Positions 53,806 to 62,371 of a DNA stretch of 64,000 bases are shown here, one piece after another (position 1 is the stretch's first letter; each line of letters begins with the position of its first letter). The notes beneath the pieces are model-generated. The model was not told the DNA's origin and did no database searches. It was given only the letters and a program-made list of their open reading frames with translations. The stretch is from the NCBI RefSeq assembly GCF_024622975.1, contig NZ_JANJZT010000003.1, positions 124,001 to 188,000 on the forward strand, in the 5' to 3' direction. A program made the translations under genes and the position numbers. This DNA comes from Blautia caecimuris (GTDB lineage Bacteria > Bacillota > Clostridia > Lachnospirales > Lachnospiraceae).

Positions 53806-55218
53806 TTATGATGAGAGATTAATTTTTTTACCAATACGGATTTCGATCACAGTACCTTTGCCTTCCTCTGAATGAATTTCCATTCCATATCCGGCCCCAT
53901 AATAAAGTCTCAGCCGCTCTGCCACTGCCGAAAGTCCAAAGCCGGCCCGCTCTCCTGTGCGGATCGCATGCTGAATTTCCAGAAGGCGCTCTTTTTTCAT
54001 TCCCTGTCCATTATCCGTTACCCTCAGGATCAGATCGTCCCCGCTTTTTTCTCCCTCGATCAGTATTTTTCCTCCGCCCCTTTTATTTTTTATTCCATGA
54101 TACAGAGCGTTTTCAGCCAAAGGCTGCAGCGTCAGCTTTGGAACCATAACTTCATTAAACTCTTCCGGAATATGAATCTCAAATTCCAGAATATCCCGGT
54201 ATCTGGACTGCTGGATCTCCAGATAACTGACTGTATGTCTTTTTTCCTCAGAAAGAGTGATCACATCATTTCCCTTTGAAAGTGAGGTCCTGAAAAATAC
54301 AGACAGATTGGAGATCATTTCCACAGCATCGTCATTCTGTCCCCCTTCGATCAACCAGATGATGGTGTCCAGCGTATTATAGAGAAAGTGAGGGTTCACC
54401 TGAGCCTGAAGAAGCTGAAGCTGTGTCAGATGCTGCATTTCTTCTTCCTTTTTTACACTCTGCAGCAGCTGCTCGATCTTTTCTGCCATCCTGCGGATTC
54501 CTCCATCCAGCTCCTCAATTTCCATACTGTCAGTATTGACTTCAGAAATCTCAAAATTTCCCCGTCCTACTTCCCTGACATTTCCAAGGATTTCTGTCAC
54601 AGGTCTTGTAATGCTTCTTGAAAACCGAAAAGAACGGCGCAGCATAATACCTACTGTAATCACAAACAGAACCACAACTCCTCCCACCAGCATATAGACT
54701 CTTTGTGTCATAAGAGACTCCATATGAACCAGATACATGGATTCGTTATAAATAAAATTCTGCATTTCCTCTACAATAAGACGGGTCAGAATCCGGATAT
54801 TGTTGTCCATGGAAGCCATTTTCTGGTCATACTCAGTGATCTCTGTCAATTCCACCATTCTTTTTTCAAGGTTTTTCAGATAACTTTCCAGATGCTTCAG
54901 ATTTTTACGGCTCTCACTGCTGGATGTATTTTCTTTCAGCTTGTTCAAGATTTTTTCCGCATCCCTGACACTTTTCATCACTTCAGGCAAATAGCTGTTT
55001 TCCTCTGTTCCTACAGCAATAGAGTACATGCCAAGATCAACATCATCCTTAAAATGAAGATTAAATTCACTGCTGATAGCAAGATTCTCAAGAAGTCTGT
55101 CATACTGTGAAATATACCTGGAAACAATAGCCAGAAGCAGAAGCATTAATACCACCATGGGCACCAGCGTACCGAGAAGGATTCTTTTTATTTTTGTTTC
55201 CAGCCGAATCTTCTTCAT
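53806..55218 (-). CDS. Sensor histidine kinase, YesM-like (LytS/HisKA_7TM type II)
   Basis: A 470-residue membrane sensor: hydrophobic segments at about 12-33 and 172-192 enclose an extracellular helical domain of about 135 residues; a HAMP linker follows (FSRSITRPVTEILGNVREVG), then the phosphoacceptor region QLLQAQVNPHFLYNTLDTI and an ATPase domain with RVTDNGQGMKKERL and GFGLSAVAERLRL. Such kinases usually sense external sugars, often through a bound sugar-binding protein. It overlaps the response regulator gene as ATGA. Its location just upstream of the arabinose importer suggests that importer is its target. Confidence 0.88.
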   Translation of the reverse strand: MKKIRLETKIKRILLGTLVPMVVLMLLLLAIVSRYISQYDRLLENLAISSEFNLHFKDDVDLGMYSIAVGTEENSYLPEVMKSVRDAEKILNKLKENTSSSESRKNLKHLESYLKNLEKRMVELTEITEYDQKMASMDNNIRILTRLIVEEMQNFIYNESMYLVHMESLMTQRVYMLVGGVVVLFVITVGIMLRRSFRFSRSITRPVTEILGNVREVGRGNFEISEVNTDSMEIEELDGGIRRMAEKIEQLLQSVKKEEEMQHLTQLQLLQAQVNPHFLYNTLDTIIWLIEGGQNDDAVEMISNLSVFFRTSLSKGNDVITLSEEKRHTVSYLEIQQSRYRDILEFEIHIPEEFNEVMVPKLTLQPLAENALYHGIKNKRGGGKILIEGEKSGDDLILRVTDNGQGMKKERLLEIQHAIRTGERAGFGLSAVAERLRLYYGAGYGMEIHSEEGKGTVIEIRIGKKINLSS

Positions 55219-56846
55219 CCTCTGTCCTCCCTGGTTTTACGGTATTCACTTGGCGTCATTCCCTGTGTCTTCTTAAATAGATAGCTGAAATAATGGGCGT
55301 CTTTATATCCAACCTCTGCTGCGATCTCACTGGAACGTTTTCCGGTACACCGGAGCAGCTCCCTTGCATGCTCCATTCTGAGAGCTGTCAGATATTCTAT
55401 AAATGTCTGTCCCATATTCTGACTGAACAGGGCACTGAAATGATTGGCGCTGATGTTTGCCACCTGAGCGGCAGTATTCAGAGAAAGACTTTCATCCATA
55501 TAATGAGTATCAATATATTCAATGGCTGATTTCAGGATACTCCGGTTTCTGTTTCCCGAGTTCTCATCCCGAAGCATAATTGCCTTCCGGATAATATCCT
55601 GAGCGTATTTTTTGGCAGTTTCCATGGATTGAGCCCTTTCCATCAGCTCCTGCTCTGTATCCTGTCCTTCCAGTCTGCCCGGTTCGCAGCCTAATTTCTG
55701 CAAAAATCCCAGAACAGAAAACCTTACATTCAATATCACATAATTGCGGAACACCAGAGATTCCATTGCCTCATGGCCGATAGCCTGAAAATAATCTCTT
55801 ACAAAGTCCTCTGTCTCATCCAGAAGCCCACTTCCCAGAAATCGTTCCAGAGTGGCCGGATTCAGGGCATTGATGTCAATTTTTTTCAGAAAAGGGCTGT
55901 TATCCCTTTTGGTATCTTCCTGTTTCAGATCCTTATAATAGAGAACAGAGCCGTCATAAAGATAACGCCTTGCAAAGGTTTTGGAAGCTGTATAATAACT
56001 GGATTTGATACTGCTCAGTCTTTCTACCGGCTGTCCCACTGCCAGAAACCAGTCCTGCTCCCTTTCGCCCTTCATAATCCCCTTAAAAAACTCCACACAT
56101 TTTTCTGTATTTTCAGAAAGCGCGTCTCTCTTTTCCTTTACAAGAACACCATAGCTGAACGCATTGTTACGGAAGAGCATGGCATTTGCATTGTCCACAA
56201 AAAAAGCTTCCATTTTTTCTCTTCTCTGAGCTTCACACTCAGAGTACGCTTCAGAAATATCATAGCTTTCCGTTCCGGTGTCCATTGTAAAAAGAATGAT
56301 ATTGTAGACTTCTGCAACAATATCAAGCCCTAGCCGCTCTGCCTGTCTGTAGATTTCTCCCACATCCATTTTTCCGCTGACAAGAGCTTCAAAAAAATCT
56401 CTGCTTGCATTTCTTTCGTATTCCTGAATCTCCCTGCGGAACTTTTCATAATAGTCCCGCTGTCCTTTTTCTCTCTCCCAGCGTTCCCGTATTTCTGTCA
56501 GACGCTCCAGAAATGCATTTTTTGTAATGGGCTTTAAAAGATAATCTTCTACCCCTATGGCTATCGCCTGCTTTGCATAATTAAAATCGTCATATCCGCT
56601 GAGAATCACTATTTTCATCTCAGGAAAATCCTTTCTCACCATACGGCACAGGGTCAGCCCGTCCATAAACGGCATTTTAATATCCGTGATCAGAAGATCC
56701 GGCTTCAGATTTTTTATCATTGGAAGAGCCACTTCCCCGTCCGGAGCCTCGCCAACCAGCTCATATCCATACTGCTCCCAGGGAATCATCTTTTTTATGG
56801 TCTCCCTGACAACAATTTCATCTTCCACAAGAAAAGTTCGTAACAT
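55215..56846 (-). CDS. AraC-type response regulator, YesN-like
   Basis: A 543-residue regulator. The receiver domain is at 1-120 (FLVEDEIVVRETIK; phosphorylation site in LLITDIKMPFMDG; VILSGYDDFNYAKQAI; DYLLKPITKNAF). A long middle region (about 120-430) is of unknown role. Two AraC helix-turn-helix units lie at about 440-543 (NTAAQVANISANHFSALFSQ and SSEIAAEVGYKDAHYFSYLF). The ATG at 56846 follows GGAGGCAGGA; an upstream frame has no such site. Precedes its kinase. Together they probably activate ytfQRT-yjfF-araA-araB in response to an arabinoside. Confidence 0.9.
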   Translation of the reverse strand: MLRTFLVEDEIVVRETIKKMIPWEQYGYELVGEAPDGEVALPMIKNLKPDLLITDIKMPFMDGLTLCRMVRKDFPEMKIVILSGYDDFNYAKQAIAIGVEDYLLKPITKNAFLERLTEIRERWEREKGQRDYYEKFRREIQEYERNASRDFFEALVSGKMDVGEIYRQAERLGLDIVAEVYNIILFTMDTGTESYDISEAYSECEAQRREKMEAFFVDNANAMLFRNNAFSYGVLVKEKRDALSENTEKCVEFFKGIMKGEREQDWFLAVGQPVERLSSIKSSYYTASKTFARRYLYDGSVLYYKDLKQEDTKRDNSPFLKKIDINALNPATLERFLGSGLLDETEDFVRDYFQAIGHEAMESLVFRNYVILNVRFSVLGFLQKLGCEPGRLEGQDTEQELMERAQSMETAKKYAQDIIRKAIMLRDENSGNRNRSILKSAIEYIDTHYMDESLSLNTAAQVANISANHFSALFSQNMGQTFIEYLTALRMEHARELLRCTGKRSSEIAAEVGYKDAHYFSYLFKKTQGMTPSEYRKTREDRG

Positions 56847-56916
56847 GTTTCCTGCCTCCTGCCTTTTTGTACTGGTTTCCCTTTTCATAAAAACATGATC
56901 AGACCATCTGTTTTTT

Positions 56917-56945
56917 ATTTTATAACCTGGAAAGAATGTATACAA
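56917..56945 (-). promoter_or_regulatory. Probable promoter of the two-component genes
   Basis: Minus-strand TTGTAT (56940-56945) and TAAAAT (56917-56922) with a 17-base spacer, 70 bases before the response-regulator start. Confidence 0.5.
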
Positions 56946-57301
56946 GCTATTTTTACGGAACAGCCCTAAAAAATCATCCTTCTGTTTCCATGAAATTTAC
57001 CGGACCTTCTGAATTGTTTTATGGAAATTTAATATTTCAAAAACTATTATGATTTCTTTCTGTATGATAAAATATCAGTAATTCTATGCATACACATTTA
57101 TCAGATATTAAGCAGAAAGCTCTGTGTCAGACAGGCATAAAGGAAGAATCCTTCCATGTTCCCCATAATAAACACAGATTTTCAAAATCCTTATTCAGCT
57201 TTAAAAAATATGTTTGCTTATAGAATAAAACTTTCTTCTGATATACAGAGGAAGTCTGCACAAAAATAAAATAACGTTCATAACGATTTCGGGAGATAAA
57301 C
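56946..57301. other. Intergenic stretch before the HAAS gene
   Basis: About 355 AT-rich bases between divergent genes. It should hold the promoter of the plus-strand HAAS gene; no clear promoter, structured RNA or further gene was recognised. Confidence 0.4.
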
Positions 57302-57784
57302 ATGACAAAAAAAGAATTTCTTAATATTTTATACGAGCAGCTTTCAGACCAGATGCCGGAGGCAAAAGCCTCCGCGCACACGCAATATTACCACGATTAT
57401 ATACAAGATGCCCTGAAAAATGGCCAGAAGGAAAAACAGGTTCTGGATTCACTGGGCGATCCCAGACTGATTGCCAAAACCCTGATCGATACCGATGCAG
57501 AGCCTTCTGTTTTTTCCGGAACCAATACCTCGGATTATTCAGGACAGGATATTTACCATACCGAAAACACAGGTTATGGAAATCAGTCGGACAGTGAATA
57601 CGGCCAGCCCAAACACCGGCACTACCATCTGGATCTTTCTACCTGGTACGGCAAACTGATCGTGATCGCGGCGGCGGCAGCTGTTCTTGCGCTTCTGTTT
57701 ATGGTACTCAGCTTTCTGCTGCCTGTTATCCTGGTGGTGGGCGTAGTCCTGTTTCTGGTTTCTCAGTTCCGGAAAAGGCGCTGA
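57302..57784 (+). CDS. HAAS/DUF1700-type membrane protein
   Basis: A 160-residue protein. An N-terminal HAAS-like helical domain (about 1-60, TKKEFLNILYEQLSDQMPEAKA, QKEKQVLDSLGDPRLIAKTLI) is followed by a polar linker (residues 65-110) and a long hydrophobic region (about 115-155, LIVIAAAAAVLALLFMVLSFL then VVGVVLFLVSQF) forming one or two spans. HAAS domains usually come with a PadR repressor gene alongside; none is present here. It lies 12 bases from the end of the convergent BtuD-like gene. Function unknown. Confidence 0.75.
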   Translation: MTKKEFLNILYEQLSDQMPEAKASAHTQYYHDYIQDALKNGQKEKQVLDSLGDPRLIAKTLIDTDAEPSVFSGTNTSDYSGQDIYHTENTGYGNQSDSEYGQPKHRHYHLDLSTWYGKLIVIAAAAAVLALLFMVLSFLLPVILVVGVVLFLVSQFRKRR

Positions 57785-57796
57785 TAAAAATGTTCT

Positions 57797-58567
57797 TTAT
57801 ATCCAATCTGGAAGATAATAAATCTGAAGTTTTCCAGTTGCCGGATTCCGGGAAATCTGAGCCCTGATCTGAAAATATTTCCAGAGGTTCTCTGAAGTGA
57901 GAACCTCTTCCGGAGTTCCGTCGTCCACGATCTTCCCCTGATACATAAAAAGAATCCTGTCACAGTAAAGAGCTGCCAGATTCAGATCATGAACAGAAGA
58001 AAATACTGTTGCCTCCTGTTTTTTCAAAATATCCATAATCTGATACTGATAACTGATATCCAGGTGATTGGTCGGCTCATCCAGAATAATGTACCGACTT
58101 TCCTGAATCAGCACTCTGGCCAAAAGCACTCTCTGTTTTTCGCCTCCTGACAGACTGAGATAAGATCTGTCTTCATATCCCTCCAGTCCCACTTCCGCAA
58201 GATATTCCGCACATAATTCCCTGTCCCGGGACGTATCTCCCTGAAGAAATTTTTTATGAGAATAACGTCCGAACATTACCATATCCTGAACCTTAAAATC
58301 AAATTCCATATTATTTTCCTGAGCCATTACTGCAAGCTCCCGGGCCATTTTTCTGGAAGACAGTTTTAAAATATCATTTCCGTCAATAAATACTGTATTA
58401 TACTTTGGACGAAGAGTTCGGTAAATATTTTTCAGAAGAGTGGATTTGCCACAGCCATTTGGTCCTACCAGCCCTACGAATTCTTTCGTATGAATTTCAA
58501 GAGAAATATCCTTTAAAATTTCTTTTCCCCGGATCTCATAATCCAAAGTTTTTACCTCTAAACTCAC
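57797..58567 (-). CDS. btuD: ABC ATP-binding protein of a cobalamin importer (BtuD/FecE type)
   Basis: A 256-residue cytoplasmic ATPase with GPNGCGKSTLLKNIY (Walker A), MAQENNM (Q loop), LSLSGGEKQRVLLARVL (signature) and YIILDEPTNHLD (Walker B), plus the switch histidine in SSVHDLN. By family it could serve siderophores or corrinoids. The operon is led by a cobalamin riboswitch, so a corrinoid is much more likely. Last gene of btuF-btuC-btuD, 16 bases after the permease. Confidence 0.85.
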   Translation of the reverse strand: MSLEVKTLDYEIRGKEILKDISLEIHTKEFVGLVGPNGCGKSTLLKNIYRTLRPKYNTVFIDGNDILKLSSRKMARELAVMAQENNMEFDFKVQDMVMFGRYSHKKFLQGDTSRDRELCAEYLAEVGLEGYEDRSYLSLSGGEKQRVLLARVLIQESRYIILDEPTNHLDISYQYQIMDILKKQEATVFSSVHDLNLAALYCDRILFMYQGKIVDDGTPEEVLTSENLWKYFQIRAQISRNPATGKLQIYYLPDWI

Positions 58568-58583
58568 TGTCTCATAACCTCCC

Positions 58584-59642
58584 TCACATCTTTTCTCTGC
58601 TCCCTTTCCGGATCAGATACAGGAAAAAAGGCGCTCCAAAAAAAGCCGATATCACTCCCACCGGCAATTCTTCCGGAGCAATCAGCACTCTGGAAAGAAG
58701 ATCTGCGATCACAGCAAACAGTCCGCCTCCCAGAAGTGCCAGCGGAATCAGTCTTCTATGTGCTGAACCGGCAACTCCCCTCATCATATGAGGCACAACA
58801 AGACCGATAAATCCGATTACTCCGCTGACCGATACCACCACTCCTGTAAGTACTGTAGAAGCAGCAATAATAACCCATTTTAACTTCCGAGTATCCACTC
58901 CCAGATTTTCTGCCGCATCATCTCCCAAAAGAAGTACATCCAGCTCTTTTGCAAACAGAAAAATCACTGCCACTGCAATAATAAATACCACTGCCACATA
59001 ATGCAGCCGGGACCAGGTAGCTCCGCTCAGAGACCCTACCATCCAGTAAAGCGCTGTCTTTGTCTTATCAGAAGCGCCCCCGCCATACACTATTAAATTT
59101 GTTACGGCTGAAAACAGAGCCGAAGTGGCTATTCCTGCCAATACCAGCTGGGTGGATGTGATACGTCCCCGAACAGAAGCGATCTTCATGGACATAATAA
59201 TCGAAAGCGCCGCTCCGGCTGTCGCTCCCACAATCACAGAATAGCCGCCAAAAATGCTGAACATTCCAAGTACCATGGCGCAGACCGCTCCTGCCGATGC
59301 TCCTGAAGAAATTCCAAGCACATAAGGATCCGCCAGGGAATTTTTTGTGAGAGCCTGCATCAGAACTCCGCACAGCGACAGTCCGGCTCCTACAATAAAT
59401 GCCAGCAGAACTCTCGGGAAACGGATATTCCAGATAATATTTTCTGTTTTTGTCTCCCATGCTGCATCAAAAATTTCACGCCCAAAACTTTTATTAATAA
59501 TGATCTTCACAATATTTACCGGTGATATTTCTACTGCCCCCATAGTCACAGAAATACAGGTAAAAACAGCGATCATCCCTAATATAAAAAGCAGAAGGAC
59601 GGCAAAATGCCTCCTCCCGCCTGCTGTTGATCTCTTTTTCAT
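58584..59642 (-). CDS. btuC: ABC permease of a cobalamin importer (BtuC/FecCD type)
   Basis: A 352-residue permease with about ten hydrophobic segments and the FecCD signatures: IRFPRVLLAFIVGAGLSLCGVLMQ, NSLADPYVLGISSGASAGAV, GVSGVIGFIGLVVPHMMR-type motif (VVSVSGVIGFIGLVVPHMMRG, cytoplasmic coupling loop) and LPVGVISAFFGAPFFLYLI at the end. It normally forms a homodimer with two ATPases. Located between the receptor and ATPase genes; substrate assignment to corrinoids follows from the riboswitch. Confidence 0.88.
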   Translation of the reverse strand: MKKRSTAGGRRHFAVLLLFILGMIAVFTCISVTMGAVEISPVNIVKIIINKSFGREIFDAAWETKTENIIWNIRFPRVLLAFIVGAGLSLCGVLMQALTKNSLADPYVLGISSGASAGAVCAMVLGMFSIFGGYSVIVGATAGAALSIIMSMKIASVRGRITSTQLVLAGIATSALFSAVTNLIVYGGGASDKTKTALYWMVGSLSGATWSRLHYVAVVFIIAVAVIFLFAKELDVLLLGDDAAENLGVDTRKLKWVIIAASTVLTGVVVSVSGVIGFIGLVVPHMMRGVAGSAHRRLIPLALLGGGLFAVIADLLSRVLIAPEELPVGVISAFFGAPFFLYLIRKGSREKM

Positions 59643-59651
59643 AACATCCTC

Positions 59652-60647
59652 TTATTTAAACATATCCGGATAAAGCTGCTGTGCAATCTGCTCCACTGTA
59701 GCCGCGCTTCCTGCTGACCCCTGCATGTCACTGCAGCTTGCGGAATAAATTCTGCCTTCTTTTACTGCTGTGAGATCTTTTGTATACTCGCTGGTTTCCA
59801 GAAATTCTTTTTTGGCAGCAATATCATCCTTACCTGTATAATCCAGAATTACAATAGCTTCCGGATCACGTTCAACCACTTCTTCCCAGGAAGGAGTTGC
59901 CCAGCCTTTTTCAATATCATCAAAAATGGAAATACCGCCTGCAAGCTTCAGGATATCTCCCGGCATTCCCTGGCATGCAGTAAAAGGTGCATCCTCACCG
60001 GAATCATAAACAAACACTTCTACCGGATCTTTATAAGCATCCTCGCCAATGGTTTCCTTCACTGACTGAATCTTGTCCTTCATAGCCTGTACTTTTTCTG
60101 CTGCCACATCCTCTGCCTGAAAAATCTTTCCAAGAGTTTCGTAATCTTTATAAAGATCTTCAAAGGTGGCCTGATCTGAACATACATACGGGAAATACAT
60201 TGCAATACCATTTTCCTCGCAGAAGTCTTTATTAAAGCTTTTATCTGCAAATACAGAATCCCAGCCAATCAGAAAATCACAGCCAGTTTCCAGAAGTTTT
60301 TCTTTTGACATATTAGAAAGAGCCTGTCCCGGTTCCAGAAGCTGAGGAACTTTCTCGCTTGCCGGAAATTCTGATTTTGTGCTCCAGCAGTTTCCTTTTG
60401 TATAGCCTGCCATCTGACCCTCCAGCCCCAGATCAAAGAAAAGATCCGCCATTTGTTCCCCGGATGCTACTACCGCAGATGGCTTTTCTGTAAATGTATA
60501 CTCTACATTCTCTCCCAGACCTGAACGCTGTAAATTCAAAGTAATAGTTACTGGTTCATAATCAGTCTCTGCTGATACCGTCCCTGCACTCACTCCCACT
60601 GTCATAACCGCAGCCATCATCATACTGAACATTTTTTTGCTACACAT
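59652..60647 (-). CDS. btuF: Corrinoid-binding protein of the BtuF/FepB type
   Basis: A 331-residue class III substrate-binding protein. Signal peptide at 1-26 (MFSMMMAAVMTVGVSAGTVSA); the only early cysteine is residue 2, so there is no lipobox. The mature part has the two-lobe fold of these receptors (AVVASGEQMADLFFDLGLEGQMAGY; LLETGCDFLIGWDSVFAD; VEVFVYDSGED; ERDPEAIVILDYTG; AVKEGRIYSASCSDM), with an AEDVAAEKVQAMKDKIQSV helix as the backbone linker. It is the first gene after the riboswitch. A siderophore receptor is the alternative by family alone. Confidence 0.86.
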   Translation of the reverse strand: MCSKKMFSMMMAAVMTVGVSAGTVSAETDYEPVTITLNLQRSGLGENVEYTFTEKPSAVVASGEQMADLFFDLGLEGQMAGYTKGNCWSTKSEFPASEKVPQLLEPGQALSNMSKEKLLETGCDFLIGWDSVFADKSFNKDFCEENGIAMYFPYVCSDQATFEDLYKDYETLGKIFQAEDVAAEKVQAMKDKIQSVKETIGEDAYKDPVEVFVYDSGEDAPFTACQGMPGDILKLAGGISIFDDIEKGWATPSWEEVVERDPEAIVILDYTGKDDIAAKKEFLETSEYTKDLTAVKEGRIYSASCSDMQGSAGSAATVEQIAQQLYPDMFK

Positions 60648-60698
60648 TGTTTTTCCTCCTGAAAATATAATATGGCCTCTCCTTACTTATCCTGTACA

Positions 60699-60732
60699 CA
60701 AAAAAACACTGCAGTCCTATGGCCTGCAGTGC
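60699..60732 (-). terminator. Riboswitch-controlled terminator before btuF
   Basis: On the minus strand CACTGCAG pairs with CTGCAGTG around a GCCATAGGA-type loop, followed by seven Ts, 52 bases before btuF. It is the expression platform of the cobalamin riboswitch. Confidence 0.88.
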
Positions 60733-60799
60733 ATCTGTTTTACTTATATGGGTACAGTATCCCTATGTTTTTTGCATTACCATGGCCCGTGGATGCAAA

Positions 60800-60985
60800 A
60801 AGAACTAAGCAGGTCTTCTGGCTTTGCGCAGCATTCATGTTCTGTTCCTTCCCACATTCCTGTATGGAATGCAGTGAAACAAAACTGCTTTTATGCGCTT
60901 ACAGCGGCGGCACCGCACGGGACTCTCACCCGTTTCCCTTTTCACTGATTATTGCAACTATCCCAGGATAACTGCAAAATCAACA
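60800..60985 (-). promoter_or_regulatory. Cobalamin riboswitch
   Basis: On the minus strand the conserved elements are in order: AAGGGAAACGGGTGAGAGTC, then GCCGCCGCTGTAAGCG, then the B12 box GCCAGAAGACCTGC at 60809-60822. These match the adenosyl/methylcobalamin riboswitch core. It precedes a terminator and the btuFCD-like operon, so corrinoid binding should stop transcription. Confidence 0.93.
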
Positions 60986-60999
60986 CTTAATCCTGTTTC

Positions 61000-61028
61000 T
61001 TTATATCATGGTCCTTCAAAAATGTCAA
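61000..61028 (-). promoter_or_regulatory. Promoter of the riboswitch-btuFCD unit
   Basis: Minus-strand TTGACA (61023-61028) and TATAAA (61000-61005) with a 17-base spacer, starting a leader of about 345 bases that contains the riboswitch. The remaining bases 61029-61263 up to the next gene are AT-rich with no recognised feature. Confidence 0.88.
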
Positions 61029-61263
61029 GGTATTCACAATTATGCAAATTTAATATTATTGGTTACTGTTATATATATCCATTACGCTTTTATTGATATC
61101 TGTTTATTTCACATTTATGCCGCCATGTGGTATTGCAGTAGGAACATCCGCCTGTCACACTGTTATTTTTAATATTTTCCCAAAATGCAGTATTATCCTT
61201 TCTTTTCAAAATTTTCCGTGATAAAATTATTATATTATATTTACATCTCAGGAGGAATCGTCT

Positions 61264-62022
61264 ATGAAAGATGAAAACACCCAGGTACCTGACACTTTTG
61301 ACGAGCAGGAAGAGCTCCGCTCTGAAAAAAGAGGGCTCCGGCTGTATTTTTCCGGGCTTGTCTGCTGCCTTATAGCCTTTGGCTTTATTATCGCCGGAAT
61401 ATTTTTCCAGAAGTATAATGTAAAAAACGGCGATGCAATTGCTATAGGCGGCTTTGTTATCTTTGGTATCGCAGCAGTTTTTCTTATTGTGAAAAATATC
61501 GGCTATGCTCTGCTGTGGGAAGCAGACCGTAAGGAGAAAAAACTGAACGGTCAGGAACTTACTTCTCTTCCTGCCATGGGCAAAACGACTTTACAGCAGG
61601 CTCTGAGCGAAAACAAATTCCAGTATGAAAACGGTTATTATTACCGCAAAAAATTCTCTTTCTGGAAAGATTCAGTTCGCTATTATATAAAACTGACAGA
61701 TGCTACCGATCTGTCCGGAACACTTGACCGTGAAATTGATAATTTTAATAATTCTGACTGTAACGGGCAAAATGCCTGTCTGATCATTATTATGTATCAG
61801 AACGGGGTAACAGAAGATACCAGAACAGCCCTGAAGGATATCTCCACCAACAGTGCTATTGCAGAAACTGTGATTGATCCTCATCTGAACGCAACCTTTC
61901 TTTCAGTTGTGGTTGACATCCTTACAGGAACAGGGTATTTCTTTGACCTTCACAAGAGCCACATTTCCCTGTACAGCCACGGCTGCAGGATCCTGAAAAA
62001 GCTCACCGGAACTTCCAGGTAA
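61264..62022 (+). CDS. Unknown protein with two membrane segments and a large cytosolic or external domain
   Basis: A 252-residue protein not recognised. Residues 1-27 are polar and acidic. Hydrophobic segments are at about 28-46 (YFSGLVCCLIAFGFIIAGIF) and 58-80 (IAIGGFVIFGIAAVFLIVKN). Residues 85-252 form a mixed domain with YYYRKKFSFWKDSVRYYIKL, NACLIIIMYQNGV and an end of basic character (CRILKKLTGTSR). A ribosome site (AGGAGGAAT) precedes the ATG. It is isolated: divergent from the btuF leader and upstream of the fhs riboswitch. Length and strong start site make it a real gene. Confidence 0.75.
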   Translation: MKDENTQVPDTFDEQEELRSEKRGLRLYFSGLVCCLIAFGFIIAGIFFQKYNVKNGDAIAIGGFVIFGIAAVFLIVKNIGYALLWEADRKEKKLNGQELTSLPAMGKTTLQQALSENKFQYENGYYYRKKFSFWKDSVRYYIKLTDATDLSGTLDREIDNFNNSDCNGQNACLIIIMYQNGVTEDTRTALKDISTNSAIAETVIDPHLNATFLSVVVDILTGTGYFFDLHKSHISLYSHGCRILKKLTGTSR

Positions 62023-62156
62023 TTCTCTGACGGTTTCCGATTTACAAACACAGTTGCATCACACTTTACTTGTGCAATGTATATAAAGTTCATCCAGTAT
62101 TTTTATATCAGATATACAAATACAACATAATATTTTGATATTTTTTTGACAAACTA

Positions 62157-62185
62157 TTGACAAACCATAATTAATATGTTACCAT
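62157..62185 (+). promoter_or_regulatory. Probable promoter of the fhs leader
   Basis: TTGACA (62157-62162) with a 17-base spacer to TACCAT (62180-62185), preceded by TG in extended -10 position. An overlapping second TTGACA lies at 62146. Confidence 0.5.
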
Positions 62186-62204
62186 TTCATCATCAATTTA
62201 AAAC

Positions 62205-62276
62205 ATCTCTGACAACTGGCGGAGACGTGGATAACCACAGGGGAGTCAGAGATTTGTGAAGCCGACCGTCTGGGCA
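62205..62276 (+). promoter_or_regulatory. ZTP riboswitch (pfl motif)
   Basis: Conserved parts in order: AACTGGCGGAGACGTGG, ACCACAGGGGAGTC, then GCCGACCGTCTGGGCAGT. These match the pfl-motif core (CUGGCG, ACCAC-GGGGAG, CCG-CUGGGC). The riboswitch senses ZTP/ZMP, which rise when 10-formyltetrahydrofolate runs short, and fhs is one of its usual target genes. Confidence 0.92.
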
Positions 62277-62308
62277 GTATTTGACACTTTCAGATACTGC
62301 CCTTTTTT
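62272..62308 (+). terminator. Riboswitch terminator upstream of fhs
   Basis: GGGCAGTAT and ATACTGCCC form a 9-base-pair stem followed by six Ts, starting inside the 3' end of the riboswitch core, so ligand binding can prevent it from forming. Confidence 0.92.
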
Positions 62309-62371
62309 ACTCAGACAGGATATTTTTTCTGTCCGGGTTCAGGCTTCCGTTTATGAAAGGAGACAAAACTT

